Assembly: GCF_943913405.1 (NCBI RefSeq)
Contig: NZ_CALTYA010000023.1
Coordinates: 1-60,819 of the forward strand
DNA from: an uncultured Flavobacterium sp.
Lineage (GTDB): Bacteria; Bacteroidota; Bacteroidia; Flavobacteriales; Flavobacteriaceae
Direction: 5' to 3'
Length of the DNA stretch: 60,819 bases
In this document: positions 7,743 to 17,244 of the stretch, in pieces
How the letters are laid out: each line of letters starts with the position of its first letter
How positions within the stretch are numbered: position 1 is the first letter of the stretch
Translations under genes and position numbers: made by a program
The notes under the pieces: generated by a model
The model's input: only the letters and a program-made list of their open reading frames with translations
Told to the model about the DNA's origin: nothing
The model's database searches: none

Positions 7743-8340
7743 ATGCTTAAAAAAATAATTTCTTTTTTTAAAAATTCCAACATCATAAAAACCGAAAATG
7801 TTGAAATTCTTGACGGAGTTTACTTTCATGAAGATTTTTTTAGACAAGTAGAATTTTGTCCAAGAGAGAATTTTGAATATTTAAAGTTAGAAAACAAACA
7901 AGTAAATGAATTTTCAAGAATTCATTCTGATGGAAAGGGATTGTTTACAGATATCTATGTTCGGGAAGAAAACAATCAAACTATTTGAAAAACAGATATC
8001 GTTGACAGAATTGGATTTGCTGTTGATTAATTTAGGTATGCAAAAAATTGAAAAAGTATATTCTGGATACAGCACTTATAAAGAAAAATGCACAAATGCA
8101 ATTGCCTACAAATTTGATCAATCAGAAATTTTTGTATTTACTGAAAATAATTTTATAAAAGATTTCTTCGTAAATAGATTTAGATTTAATGAAAATCAGT
8201 TGGTAAAAAATAAGCTGGAAGAAATTCTATTTTCAATCGGCCAAAAATATGACTTGATTCTAAATGATTGGGATATAACCGAAGTAATTGATTTAAGTGA
8301 CAGAAAACAAATTCAAAAATATTTAAATGATGAATTTTAA
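7743..8340 (+). pseudogene. Frameshifted hypothetical gene, two overlapping pieces
   Basis: Two overlapping reading frames appear to be one gene. The upstream piece (7743-7988) encodes MLKKIISFFKNSN through FTDIYVREENNQTI and then stops. The downstream piece is open from 7906 in another frame, and its coding-like part continues as FEKQISLTELDLLLINLG and runs to 8340 (KYLNDEF). The break lies near 7960-7990 and could be a real mutation or a sequencing error in the A-rich stretch. Joined, the product would be about 195 residues, acidic, soluble and without a recognised domain. Confidence 0.6.
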
Positions 8341-8367
8341 AGCTATTTTGTAGAATAAAATCAAATA

Positions 8368-9126
8368 TTATTCCTTCAAATACTTCGCCAGCGGATGCCC
8401 TTGCCTTTTCAATTCACTCACAAAAATCTTAGCAATTTCTGTAGCTCCCAAAACAGACAAATGCGTGTTGTCATCAATTCCTTTTGGGATGTAAGCATTT
8501 TCATCTGGAGCAAAATGTAAGTGTAATTTTTTTGAACCTTCAACACCATAAGATTCTTCTAAAAGCTCCGTGTAATATTGCATATCAAAGAAAGGAACAT
8601 TCATTTCCTGAGCCACCAAACGCGCCTGCAATGTATAATTTCCGTGGGAATCTAATAAAACGCCTTGTTCGTTAAATTTTCTTCTGGCAATTGAGGAGAA
8701 TAAAATCGGAATGGCTCCTTTTGCTCTAGTTTCTTCTATATAGCGAATTAAATTGTGTCGGTAAGAAGTCTGCGGATTTGTATATCTTGTCGGATCAGTT
8801 TCTTTTCCGTCGTTATGCCCGAATTGTATGAAGACGTAATTTCCAGGTTTTAACGAATCTAAAACAGGCTGCCAATGCTTCAAATCCCTGAAACTTCTTG
8901 TGCTTCTGCCGTTGACAGCGTGGTTTTTTATAGTCACTTTATTGTTGAAAAATGGAGACAAGACTTGCACCCAGCCTCTTTCTGGATTTTCGTTCGGATT
9001 TGGCTTGTTCGCCATCGTGGAATCTCCAATCGTATAAATCACAACAGGCGAATTCTCGTCAGTCTGTGCACTTTTACAGCCGATTGCAAGAATTACTGCC
9101 AAAAATAAAATCTTATAAATTCTCAT
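8368..9126 (-). CDS. Rhamnogalacturonan acetylesterase (CE12, SGNH hydrolase)
   Basis: A 252-residue lipoprotein (signal ending LAIGC, Cys17). SGNH motifs are clear: block I YTIGDSTMA with the nucleophile Ser near residue 34, block III FIQFGHNDGKE near 100, and block V GIDDNTHLS near 219 with the catalytic Asp and His. This arrangement is that of CE12 rhamnogalacturonan acetylesterases such as RhgT/YesT, which remove O-acetyl groups from rhamnogalacturonan or pectin. It is the last gene of the operon that starts at 14201, and its start overlaps the end of the PL10-CE8 gene by 14 nt. It meets the 8340 gene end to end with no clear terminator. Confidence 0.88.
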   Translation of the reverse strand: MRIYKILFLAVILAIGCKSAQTDENSPVVIYTIGDSTMANKPNPNENPERGWVQVLSPFFNNKVTIKNHAVNGRSTRSFRDLKHWQPVLDSLKPGNYVFIQFGHNDGKETDPTRYTNPQTSYRHNLIRYIEETRAKGAIPILFSSIARRKFNEQGVLLDSHGNYTLQARLVAQEMNVPFFDMQYYTELLEESYGVEGSKKLHLHFAPDENAYIPKGIDDNTHLSVLGATEIAKIFVSELKRQGHPLAKYLKE

Positions 9127-11107
9127 ACCACTGCATTTTTATATCTTGATTATTTTCTCCCAAGATATTTTTAATCGTATATTTTTTTGCTTCTTTTTTC
9201 GTAAGTTGGTGCGACCATTTTACTCTTGAATCTGTTTTTGAACCTTCGCCGTTATTTTGAAATTCTGCGTAAAACGTTCCTTTTTCAGCTTCTGGCTTTG
9301 ACCAATTATTCCAGCCTTCTGGTAAAATATGCTTGCCTAAATTGCTGTTCATGAAAACAGTTTTTCCATAAAAACGCCAAGGTCTTCCCATATATACTTT
9401 TGAAATTGAATCATCAGCAGTCAGCTTGCAATTATTGAAAACAAATCCGAATTCTGTGCCTTTTGGAGTTGACGAAGCAGTTACAAATGAATCGCTTTTG
9501 CTGTGAATCTGGCAGTTTTCAAAATAAGCCGTCGCGCTTCCGAAGATAAAATCAGTCGTTCCGTCGATGTAGCAATCTTTGTAATATTGCTTGCCAATTC
9601 CAGATGCGTAAAGTGTATCTTGGTGTCCCAAAAGCTTGCAATTGACCACCGCAACATGAGTAGAAGTCACTGACAAAGCGATCGCTTGCCTAACTTGCCC
9701 CGAAGAATTTTCAATTGTCAGGTTTTTCAAAAGTATATCATTTGCTTCGACAAGCATCGTATAGGTATAAAAAGTACTGTTTCTGCCTACTCCAATTTTA
9801 TCGAAATAATCATTGAAAGTGACAATCGTATTTTCTTTGCTTTCGCCTATTAAATGCAAGTTTGTATTCCACTCGTGAACTTTTATTTTCTCGTTGTAAA
9901 TTCCGTTTTTGATAAAAATTACAATTGGTTCGTAAGGATAAGCGTGGCTCTGATTGATCGCTTCTTGAATGGAAGTAAAATCGCCAGAACCGTCTAAAGC
10001 CACCGTAATTTTATTCGGATCTTTCGGCGTCGGCATTTTGTTTTCTTTCCTCCAAGTCGCAAATTTCACGATCACTTTTTCAGGAGAATTTACGTACCAA
10101 GCGTAGCCATTTCTGCGTTCGTGGCCAATTTGAGAAAGTGAATCCTTTTTGATTCCGTCTCTATCGCAAAAGAAAGGCTTGTTGTTCTCCAATTCCATGA
10201 AACGCGCCCAGATTGGCTTTTCATTTTTGGATGGCACCATTTTTCGGTCAATCTGTTTGCCGTTTTCATCCACGACTTTGACTTCCTTTAAATTGGTAAT
10301 TTTAGTTTTTTCAAACCAAGTCACAGCATTATTTACTGCCGTAATAATTTCTTTGGAAGGATTTTTTATAGACATTAATAAGTAAACGATTCCCGCAGAT
10401 TCGTGTCCGCTTAGCGACTTCAACTCAAAGCTTCTGGCATCGGCAGGCTGTAACGTAAATTCATCATGCTGGGCACACCAAGCTGTCAGAACGCCATTTT
10501 GCTTGTATTGTGTTTTTAAAATACAGTCGATTCCTTTATTAAATGCAAGAATGGATTTTTGCCTAATTTCTTCGGATGGTTTTATCGAATAATAATCCGT
10601 CTGCTCGTTAATTTCCTTTAAAACCTTGAGCACATTCACCATCGCATCATCATTGTACGTAATGTGCGAAGAATATTTTTTCTCCAACGGATAAAATTGT
10701 GGCCAGCCGCCGTTTTCATATTGCGCTAGCAGCAGATAATCCAAGCCTTTCAAAAAAGCAGTTTTGTATTTTTCTTGCGGATTGTGCTTATAGATTTTAG
10801 AAAGAAAAAGCATTTCCATTGTTGTTGCGCCGTTGTCAATCGTACACTCTTTTGTGCTTGGTTTCAACGCCAATAAATCTGCTTTTTGTTTAGCTGAAAG
10901 CGGTTCGTGCATCTGGATATTTTTGGGCCAGGCACCGATATTCCGCTGATATAACAATACGTTCTCCCCTATTTCTTGGGCTTCTTTCGACTGAAACCAA
11001 GCTTCGTCTTTGCGATTTACAATTTCTTTCCAAGTGACTTTCGAATTTTGGGCTTGACCCTTTGAAAATCCTAGAAATAGTACAAAAAGTATCGTTATTT
11101 TTTTCAT
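9113..11107 (-). CDS. Bifunctional pectate lyase (PL10) - pectin methylesterase (CE8)
   Basis: A 664-residue secreted fusion (signal peptide ending KGQAQ). Residues about 25-345 are a PL10 pectate lyase: GGWPQFYPL near 137, ITYNDDAMVNVL near 155, TAWCAQHDE near 211, and the family C-terminal block GHERRNGYAWY near 337. After a proline/lysine linker, residues about 366-664 are a CE8 pectinesterase: VALDGSGDFTSIQEAI, QAIAL, GHQDTLY near 492, GTTDFIFGSA near 516 with the catalytic Asp pair, and GRPWR near 575. One protein would demethylate and then cleave homogalacturonan. It starts with a TAATG overlap on GH105. The PL10 half closely resembles the single-domain PL10 at 22251. Confidence 0.92.
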   Translation of the reverse strand: MKKITILFVLFLGFSKGQAQNSKVTWKEIVNRKDEAWFQSKEAQEIGENVLLYQRNIGAWPKNIQMHEPLSAKQKADLLALKPSTKECTIDNGATTMEMLFLSKIYKHNPQEKYKTAFLKGLDYLLLAQYENGGWPQFYPLEKKYSSHITYNDDAMVNVLKVLKEINEQTDYYSIKPSEEIRQKSILAFNKGIDCILKTQYKQNGVLTAWCAQHDEFTLQPADARSFELKSLSGHESAGIVYLLMSIKNPSKEIITAVNNAVTWFEKTKITNLKEVKVVDENGKQIDRKMVPSKNEKPIWARFMELENNKPFFCDRDGIKKDSLSQIGHERRNGYAWYVNSPEKVIVKFATWRKENKMPTPKDPNKITVALDGSGDFTSIQEAINQSHAYPYEPIVIFIKNGIYNEKIKVHEWNTNLHLIGESKENTIVTFNDYFDKIGVGRNSTFYTYTMLVEANDILLKNLTIENSSGQVRQAIALSVTSTHVAVVNCKLLGHQDTLYASGIGKQYYKDCYIDGTTDFIFGSATAYFENCQIHSKSDSFVTASSTPKGTEFGFVFNNCKLTADDSISKVYMGRPWRFYGKTVFMNSNLGKHILPEGWNNWSKPEAEKGTFYAEFQNNGEGSKTDSRVKWSHQLTKKEAKKYTIKNILGENNQDIKMQWYENL

Positions 11108-12318
11108 TATTTATTTAGTTCTAAAGCCGCTAAAATAAACGGTCCGGTTGCTTTTGGATCGTTGTCTTGCTTGCGTTCGTTGATATAATATTCGTATGAG
11201 CCATCACGGTAAGGATTTCCTCCCAAGCCAGCGACAGCACAGGCTTCTGTGATAATTACGTAACCTTCTGGAGTCACTTTTACTAGATTTTTAGTCATTC
11301 CGTCGAAAGCTTTTTCAGCTACTTTTTTATACTCTTTCGGAAGATAGCCTTTGTTCGCGCCTTTCGCAAAAGCATACGCAAACATAGCTGAACCTGAAGC
11401 TTCTAGGTAATTTCCTTTTCTATCTCCTTGATCTGTAACCTGGTACCACAATCCTGAAGAATGCTGCTGTTTTTTCAAAGCGTCTGCCAATTGGTTGAAA
11501 TAAGTTACCAATTCTTTGTGTTTCGGATGGTTTTCTGGCATAAAATCTAAAACTTCAACCAATGCCATTGCGTACCAGCCCAAAGATCTTGACCAAAAAT
11601 TAGGCGAAGTTCCGGTTTCCTTATTTGCCCAGCCCATCTGCTTGCTTTCATCCCAGCCGTGGTATAAAAGTCCGGTTTTTGGATCTACTAAATGCTTTTG
11701 GATCACTTCAAATTGCTTAGCGATATCGTCAAAGTTTTTTCCATTTTCAAATTTCGAAGTGTATTGCGCATAAAACGGCGAACCCATGTACAATCCGTCG
11801 AGCCACATTTGATTTGGATATACTTTTTTGTGCCAAAATCCGCCTTCTGAAGTACGAGGATGTTTTTCTAATTGGCTTCGAAGCGTTTGCAAAGCTTTTA
11901 GATATTTGTCTTCTTTGGTTTTATCATAAATAAAGAAAAGTGCATTTCCCGCAGCTAACATATCTATATTATAATTCTCTAATTTATAGCTTGGAATACT
12001 TCCGTCTTCTTTAATCGTCGAATCATAATAGCCCTTTATATAGTCAAAATAGGCTTGGTTGTTAGTTTTTTTATACAATTGCTCAAAAGACGACATCACC
12101 AAACCGTGGACATAATCCCACTTTGGTTCTTTTTTTTCATCAATTTGATACGCATTTGGATGTTTTTTCATCAGCGTCTGCGCCAATCTTTCTGACCACT
12201 TTAATTTGTCGGAAACTTCTAGATTCGCACTATTTTTCGGAGTTTGGGATTTGCAATTCGTAAGCAACATGATAGCGAAAACCGCAAGCAACGTTTTCTG
12301 TAAAAAGCTTTTTTTCAT
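11107..12318 (-). CDS. Unsaturated rhamnogalacturonyl/uronyl hydrolase (GH105)
   Basis: A 403-residue lipoprotein (signal peptide ending LLTNC). The alpha/alpha-barrel motifs of the GH105 (YteR-type) family are present: WDYVHGLVMSSF, NIDMLAAGNALF near 117 and QMWLDGLYMGSPFYAQY near 173, with SRSLGWYAMALVEVL further on. The Asp residues in the NIDM and WLDG blocks are the expected catalytic positions. The enzyme hydrolyses the unsaturated uronic acid left at the non-reducing end after lyase cleavage. It lies 2 bp after the DUF4861 gene and overlaps the PL10-CE8 gene by 1 nt. Confidence 0.92.
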   Translation of the reverse strand: MKKSFLQKTLLAVFAIMLLTNCKSQTPKNSANLEVSDKLKWSERLAQTLMKKHPNAYQIDEKKEPKWDYVHGLVMSSFEQLYKKTNNQAYFDYIKGYYDSTIKEDGSIPSYKLENYNIDMLAAGNALFFIYDKTKEDKYLKALQTLRSQLEKHPRTSEGGFWHKKVYPNQMWLDGLYMGSPFYAQYTSKFENGKNFDDIAKQFEVIQKHLVDPKTGLLYHGWDESKQMGWANKETGTSPNFWSRSLGWYAMALVEVLDFMPENHPKHKELVTYFNQLADALKKQQHSSGLWYQVTDQGDRKGNYLEASGSAMFAYAFAKGANKGYLPKEYKKVAEKAFDGMTKNLVKVTPEGYVIITEACAVAGLGGNPYRDGSYEYYINERKQDNDPKATGPFILAALELNK

Positions 12319-12320
12319 AT

Positions 12321-13298
12321 TTAGTCTAATTTATTGCTTTTGTTCAATTTGCTCAAATTTGCATCTAAATATTGGATAAATTGCTCTTTCGATTTGATGC
12401 CACCCACTTCTTTTTCCCAAGCACCTAAAAAGTAAAAAGTAACTTTTTCTTTAGAAGGCTTGAATTGGATCAAATGATCGTGCGGACCTTCAAATGGCTT
12501 TTCAGCTGTAGCAACTTCATAAAATACGGCCATTCCTAGATTATCATTGAAAAGCGTTTGGTTTCCGTAAGTGGCAATATAGCCCCATTTTTTGTTTTCG
12601 CTTACTTTTTCAATAACAGGAAGATTGTTTAATTTCACAATTCCGGTGCAAATTCCATCCATTAATTCAGAAGATTGGATCGTATGTTTTGTATAACGCT
12701 CATCCGGAAAAATAGTAAGCCAAGATTGCAGATTCGTCTTTTGATTGTTGGTTTTCCATCCAAAATAATCCACTTTTATTTCAGATTTATCTTTGTCATT
12801 TGACGCTTTTGCGAAAGTAGAATCGACATCTTTAAAATGATACATTTCGTTGTTGATTATTCTTCCGATCGAACCGACGCCCATTCCTTTGGCTACTTTT
12901 AAAATATCTGCGCCCCAATTGCTCATGTTGTGATAAGAATCAAATCCGTCTTGGCCTACTTTTGAAAGCACTAAAGTATCGGTCAATTTTCCATAAATAT
13001 CGATGGCATTTCTCCAGTCTAAATACAATCTGTAGCCAATTTTATTACTTTCCCAACCCGGACCTTCATAGCGAATGTACCAAGAATGATCGGTGTGGCT
13101 TGCAGGAACTTTCAAGCTTTCTACATTTTTAAAAGTACCGCCTTCGTATTTTCTTCCGTTCCATTTACCGCCTTCTTTTACAGAGATTTCGGCGTATGTT
13201 TTTTGATTTTTCGATTGCAGGCTAACTTCTTTTTTTGAACCGCAACTTGCTAATATACAAAGTGCTGCGCCTGCTAAAATTGATTTTGATAAATTCAT
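12321..13298 (-). CDS. DUF4861 family lipoprotein of pectin locus
   Basis: A 325-residue lipoprotein (LCILASCGSKKE). The body has the DUF4861 pattern: HSWYIRYEGPGWESNKIGYRLYLDWRNAIDIYGK, then MSNWGADILKVAKGMGVGSIG, and a C-terminal GPHDHLIQF block with conserved His/Asp. No enzymatic activity is established for it to my knowledge. The family recurs in polysaccharide loci for uronate polymers. The tight spacing (3 bp after the esterase, 2 bp before GH105) argues for a role in pectin breakdown at the cell surface or periplasm. Confidence 0.82.
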   Translation of the reverse strand: MNLSKSILAGAALCILASCGSKKEVSLQSKNQKTYAEISVKEGGKWNGRKYEGGTFKNVESLKVPASHTDHSWYIRYEGPGWESNKIGYRLYLDWRNAIDIYGKLTDTLVLSKVGQDGFDSYHNMSNWGADILKVAKGMGVGSIGRIINNEMYHFKDVDSTFAKASNDKDKSEIKVDYFGWKTNNQKTNLQSWLTIFPDERYTKHTIQSSELMDGICTGIVKLNNLPVIEKVSENKKWGYIATYGNQTLFNDNLGMAVFYEVATAEKPFEGPHDHLIQFKPSKEKVTFYFLGAWEKEVGGIKSKEQFIQYLDANLSKLNKSNKLD

Positions 13299-13301
13299 TT
13301 T

Positions 13302-14201
13302 TTAAGATTTTAATTTTTCGTCTAGGAAATTTATAGTGTACTGTATTGTTTGTTCGAACCAAGGATAAAACAGCCAGAACGTATGCGGACTATCTGAAAT
13401 CTGTTCTACTTTTGAATAAATTTTGTACTTATTCAGTTTTTCAATCATGTCATTTCTACCAGCGTGAAAACGGTCATGTTGGCTGTTTATAAATAAAATT
13501 GGAGGCGTATTTTCAGCTACATGGGAAAGCGCCGAAGCGTCATTCCAAATTTCTGGAACTTCTTCGTATGTTCCTCCAAGCCATAATGCTGCGTATTTTC
13601 CTTCGGTGGATTCTGGATGGTGGAAAGCTAAAACTCCGTCGATATTTATGATTGCTTTTATATCTGCATTAAATTTTGTTCCGATCAAGGAAGCCATCTG
13701 GCCTCCGGAAGAACGTCCTAAAATTGCGATTTTCTTTGCATCTACATTAAATTTTTCAGCATTTTTTTTGATGTAATCTATAGCTTTCAAAACATCGTCA
13801 ATTCCTGCCGGGTATTTTGCCTCGTCTGACAATCTATATTCTATTGCAAAGCACTGATATTCTTTTAAAGCAATTGCTTCTGCAAAAGGCTGAAACATTG
13901 ATTTGTCGCCCGATTTCCATCCGCCGTCGTGAATCATGATTATTGCTGGAAGTTTTTTCTTCAATTTAAAAATATAAGAATCTAAATGCAAATCTCTAGT
14001 TCCAAAAGAATCATATACAATATTTTTTTGTTCAATCACTAAAGGATTTGGTTTTGGCTGTACAATTTCAATAGAAGGATATTTTTTTAATTGCTTTTTA
14101 TATTCCGAAGCTATTGTATACGAAGTATCTTTTGCAACTTGGCAAAGTGCAACATTTGTTGCTAACAATACAAAACCAAATATTATATTATTCATTATCA
14201 A
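13302..14201 (-). CDS. Secreted alpha/beta-hydrolase esterase of pectin operon
   Basis: A 299-residue alpha/beta hydrolase with a signal peptide (FGFVLLATNVALCQ). IMIHDGGWKSGD is the oxyanion-hole block in HGGW position, here HDGGW. ILGRSSGGQMA carries the nucleophile Ser. SQHDRFHAGR and SPHTFWLF supply the Asp and His. The type is that of BD-FAE-like esterases and carbohydrate acetyl- or feruloyl-esterases. As first gene of the operon with GH105, PL10-CE8 and CE12, it probably removes acetyl groups from pectin, though the ester removed cannot be read. A second ATG at 14195 is an equal start choice. Confidence 0.82.
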   Translation of the reverse strand: MIMNNIIFGFVLLATNVALCQVAKDTSYTIASEYKKQLKKYPSIEIVQPKPNPLVIEQKNIVYDSFGTRDLHLDSYIFKLKKKLPAIIMIHDGGWKSGDKSMFQPFAEAIALKEYQCFAIEYRLSDEAKYPAGIDDVLKAIDYIKKNAEKFNVDAKKIAILGRSSGGQMASLIGTKFNADIKAIINIDGVLAFHHPESTEGKYAALWLGGTYEEVPEIWNDASALSHVAENTPPILFINSQHDRFHAGRNDMIEKLNKYKIYSKVEQISDSPHTFWLFYPWFEQTIQYTINFLDEKLKS

Positions 14202-14263
14202 TAAATTGACTACTATCTATTCGATATTTCTGCTAAAGAAAATAAATTAAATGTTCTTTAAAA

Positions 14264-14284
14264 GTAATCGATTACACAAAAATA
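14264..14284 (-). promoter_or_regulatory. LacI-type operator plus -7 box, esterase/GH105 operon
   Basis: GTAATCGATTAC (14264-14275) is a perfect 12-bp palindrome. On the minus strand TATTTTTG (14277-14284) lies 1 nt upstream of it, matching TAnnTTTG, so the operator would cover the transcription start. The -33 position 19 bp upstream reads TTT rather than TTG and is weak. The gene start is at 14201. Apart from this site and that at 14638, the 487-bp gap 14202-14688 is AT-rich and shows nothing else. Confidence 0.8.
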
Positions 14285-14606
14285 CTAAAAATACTATATT
14301 AATAAAAATAATAGCTCAAAAATTAATATAGTATTATTTATAAAGGGTTAAACAATGATATATTCAAAAATACAATGTCGATTATAGTCAAAATAGCAAT
14401 GAAATTATTCAATTATTTAGTAAAAAATTATAGAAACAGAAGAAATTACATTAAAAAAGACAATCATGACAGTAAGAATTAGCAAAAAAATATAAAATTA
14501 GAACTATATCCAAATTCCTTTCATCATTCAAAAACCCAGTAAATACTCCTATAATATAAATATTACGCAAAAAAAAGTGGAAATAATTTTATTCTACATA
14601 AAAAAT

Positions 14607-14649
14607 TTGGATTATAATTTTTATTTCCTAATTTCGTGTAATCCATTAC
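14607..14649 (+). promoter_or_regulatory. Promoter and LacI-type operator of PL1 gene
   Basis: TTG at 14607-14609, a 19-bp spacer and TAATTTCG at 14629-14636 (one mismatch to TAnnTTTG) form a good Bacteroidota promoter. One nucleotide later lies GTAATCCATTAC (14638-14649), the operator palindrome with a single central mismatch. The PL1 start codon is 39 bp further on. Confidence 0.72.
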
Positions 14650-14688
14650 ATAAAATAATTTATTACTAATATTCAAAACTTACGTATT

Positions 14689-17190
14689 ATGAAAAGAATT
14701 TTATTCAATTTAATAATCTTACTGATTTCAGTGCATGTGAGCGCACAAACGATCAGTATCACGCAAGCTACCGGCTGGCTGGAAACTGCTTATATAAAGT
14801 GGACGCCAGTTGCCGGAGCCGACAGCTATAATGTTTATTACACGGGAGGCGGTTTAACAAACCAAAAAATTGACAATCAACTAATTAGAAATTACGGAAG
14901 TTATTTTCGTGCTGACGTTTTAGGTCTTGCAGCAGGAACTTATACAATTAAAGTAGCTCCGGTGACTGCAAACGTGGAAGGAACTGCTACAGTTTCAAGC
15001 ACAGTAACAGTTTTACCTCATGACAGAAACGGTTTTGCTCATGAAGGAGGTAAAATTCCGGGTGCATATAATCTTAATGGTACGCTGAAAAGCAATGCGG
15101 TAGTTTTATATATAACGCAGAATACAAAAAATACAGTTTCTATGACTGTGACTGGAGCTACTGCAAATCCTTGTGTTGGCTTGCAGACCATTTTAGACGG
15201 ATTTAAAAAAGGGCGCGACAGCCGTCCGTTAGCGATTCGCTTGGTTGGGAATATTACTGACCTTAATTATATGCTGAATGGAGATCTTGTGATTGAAAAT
15301 AATAATTTAGCTACTAGCTCAATTACTTTTGAAGGCGTTGGATCAGATGCCGTTGCCAATGGCTGGGGACTTCGTATCAAAAAAGCGTCTAACGTAGAAG
15401 TTAGAAATATCGGCTTTATGCTGACCGATGCTGGCGAAGGCGACAACGTTGGCTTACAGCAAGATAACGATCACATTTGGGTTCACAATTGCGATATGTT
15501 TTATGGCGCGCCAGGCGGAGATGCCGATCAAGCAAAAGGCGACGGAGCTTTAGATTGCAAAAAATCTACAAATGTAACTTTCTCTTACAATCACTTTTGG
15601 GACAGTGGCAAATGCAACCTTTTAGGCTTGAGCGAAGGCACAACTGCCGGATTATATATCACTTATCACCACAACTGGTATGATCATTCTGATTCTCGCC
15701 ATCCGCGTGTTCGCTATTATTCTGCGCACGTTTACAATAATTATTTTGATGGAAATTCTAAATATGGTGCCGGATCTACTTTAGGTTCTTCTGTATTTAT
15801 GGAAGGAAATTTCTTCCGCAACTGCAAATACCCGATGCTGACTTCTATGCAGGGAACCGATGTTTACAATGGCGCTCCGGGTACATTTTCCGGAGAAGAT
15901 GGCGGTTCGATCAAAGCATTCAACAACACCATGAGCGGCCAGACAAGATTTGTTGCTTATGATGCCACAAATTATCCAATCGAATTTGACGCTTATGTAG
16001 CAACAACTAGAAGCGAAACAGTAAGCAGTACTATTAAATCTAAAAGAGGCGCAAATGCTTACAATAATTTTGACACCAATCCAGCATTATATATCAATAG
16101 TCTGGTAATCGAAGAACCTTCTGTTGCAAAGGATAAAACTATGCAATATGCTGGCCGTGTTTCTGGAGGCGATTTGATTTGGGCCTTTACAAGTCCGGGC
16201 GATGATGCTTCTTCTTCTGTAAATGCAGGGTTGCTTGCTGCTTTAAATTCTTATACTTCTGGATTGGTTGCCGTTCAAGGCGAAGCTCCTACGGGCATAA
16301 GCACGCAAACACTTGTCATTCCTAACAACAACGATCAGACTGTTGCAAATAATGCGCCGATCAGCAATATGGTTTTCACTTGGGGAGGAACTGCAACCGA
16401 TGCAAACGTAACAGGACTGCCTGCTTCAGGAATTGTTTTTGTAAAAAATACTACAGCAAAAACTATTACCGTTTCTGGTACGCCGACTGCAGATGTAAGT
16501 TTTACAGTGACTACAAGCGGTACATCAGGTGATCCAGTTTCTGGTTCAGGAACCATAACAGTAAGCGGTGAGCCAGGAGAACCAGCCGGAGACCAGATTC
16601 ATAACTTTACAGAATCACGATTAGTTAGTTCATTCTATACTTTTACATCGGCAAACATGAACTCGACTGCAGGCTCTGCTACTTATGATGGCCTGACATT
16701 GACAGCTCGTTTAAAAATAGAATCTGCCACGACAATTACTTATACGACACCTGCGGTTTCCACTTTGACTTTGGTTTTTGACCCAACTTTTACAGGAACC
16801 ATCAAACTTAACGGAACAAATTACACAGCTACAGCTGGAGTAGTCGTTATCCCTTCGGTTCTTGCCGGAATAAATACGATTACTAAAGGAGGTACTACTA
16901 ATTTATATTATATCAAAACAGAATATCAGTCTGTATTGGGCGTACCGCACAATAGCGCTGCACAAAAATTGGTGCTTTACCCAAATCCGGTGACTAATGT
17001 ATTAAATATTGCTTCTGGAAGTTCTGATATTATAGAAAAAGTAAGCATATACAATCTTGTTGGACAGCTGGTTAAAAATGTTGGAGGAAACCATAAGTCG
17101 ATTGACATGAGCGATCTTAGCAGCGGTACTTATTTAGTAAAAATCCAAACAAATGAGGGCGTGATTGACCGAAAAATCATCAAAAGATAA
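14689..17190 (+). CDS. Secreted pectate lyase (PL1) with T9SS sorting domain
   Basis: An 833-residue multidomain protein with a signal peptide (HVSAQ). Residues about 25-105 look like a fibronectin-III-type module (VAGADSYNVYYTG). Residues about 115-500 are a PL1 parallel beta-helix: DHIWVHNCDMFYG near 262, DGALDCKKSTNVTFSYNHF near 285, and DSRHPRVR near 337 with the catalytic Arg and Ca-binding Asp residues nearby. Then follow a Ser/Thr-rich Ig-like linker, a beta-sandwich, and from about 764 a type A T9SS sorting domain ending VIDRKIIKR. It should cleave homogalacturonan outside the cell. It is transcribed alone from the operator-bearing promoter at 14607, divergent from the esterase operon. 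Confidence 0.92.
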   Translation: MKRILFNLIILLISVHVSAQTISITQATGWLETAYIKWTPVAGADSYNVYYTGGGLTNQKIDNQLIRNYGSYFRADVLGLAAGTYTIKVAPVTANVEGTATVSSTVTVLPHDRNGFAHEGGKIPGAYNLNGTLKSNAVVLYITQNTKNTVSMTVTGATANPCVGLQTILDGFKKGRDSRPLAIRLVGNITDLNYMLNGDLVIENNNLATSSITFEGVGSDAVANGWGLRIKKASNVEVRNIGFMLTDAGEGDNVGLQQDNDHIWVHNCDMFYGAPGGDADQAKGDGALDCKKSTNVTFSYNHFWDSGKCNLLGLSEGTTAGLYITYHHNWYDHSDSRHPRVRYYSAHVYNNYFDGNSKYGAGSTLGSSVFMEGNFFRNCKYPMLTSMQGTDVYNGAPGTFSGEDGGSIKAFNNTMSGQTRFVAYDATNYPIEFDAYVATTRSETVSSTIKSKRGANAYNNFDTNPALYINSLVIEEPSVAKDKTMQYAGRVSGGDLIWAFTSPGDDASSSVNAGLLAALNSYTSGLVAVQGEAPTGISTQTLVIPNNNDQTVANNAPISNMVFTWGGTATDANVTGLPASGIVFVKNTTAKTITVSGTPTADVSFTVTTSGTSGDPVSGSGTITVSGEPGEPAGDQIHNFTESRLVSSFYTFTSANMNSTAGSATYDGLTLTARLKIESATTITYTTPAVSTLTLVFDPTFTGTIKLNGTNYTATAGVVVIPSVLAGINTITKGGTTNLYYIKTEYQSVLGVPHNSAAQKLVLYPNPVTNVLNIASGSSDIIEKVSIYNLVGQLVKNVGGNHKSIDMSDLSSGTYLVKIQTNEGVIDRKIIKR

Positions 17191-17207
17191 TTAGTAAATA
17201 AAGCTTG

Positions 17208-17244
17208 CAAAAAACCTTCTCTTAATTGGGAAGGTTTTTTTTTT
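17208..17244 (+). terminator. Rho-independent terminator of PL1 gene
   Basis: AAAAACCTTC and GAAGGTTTTT pair around a loop (tcttaattgg), followed by a run of T to about 17243. It lies about 20 bp after the PL1 stop codon. Confidence 0.88.

Noticed and set aside
8341..8367. Terminator between the convergent genes at 8340 and 8368
   Set aside because: No stem-loop was found in the 27-bp gap.
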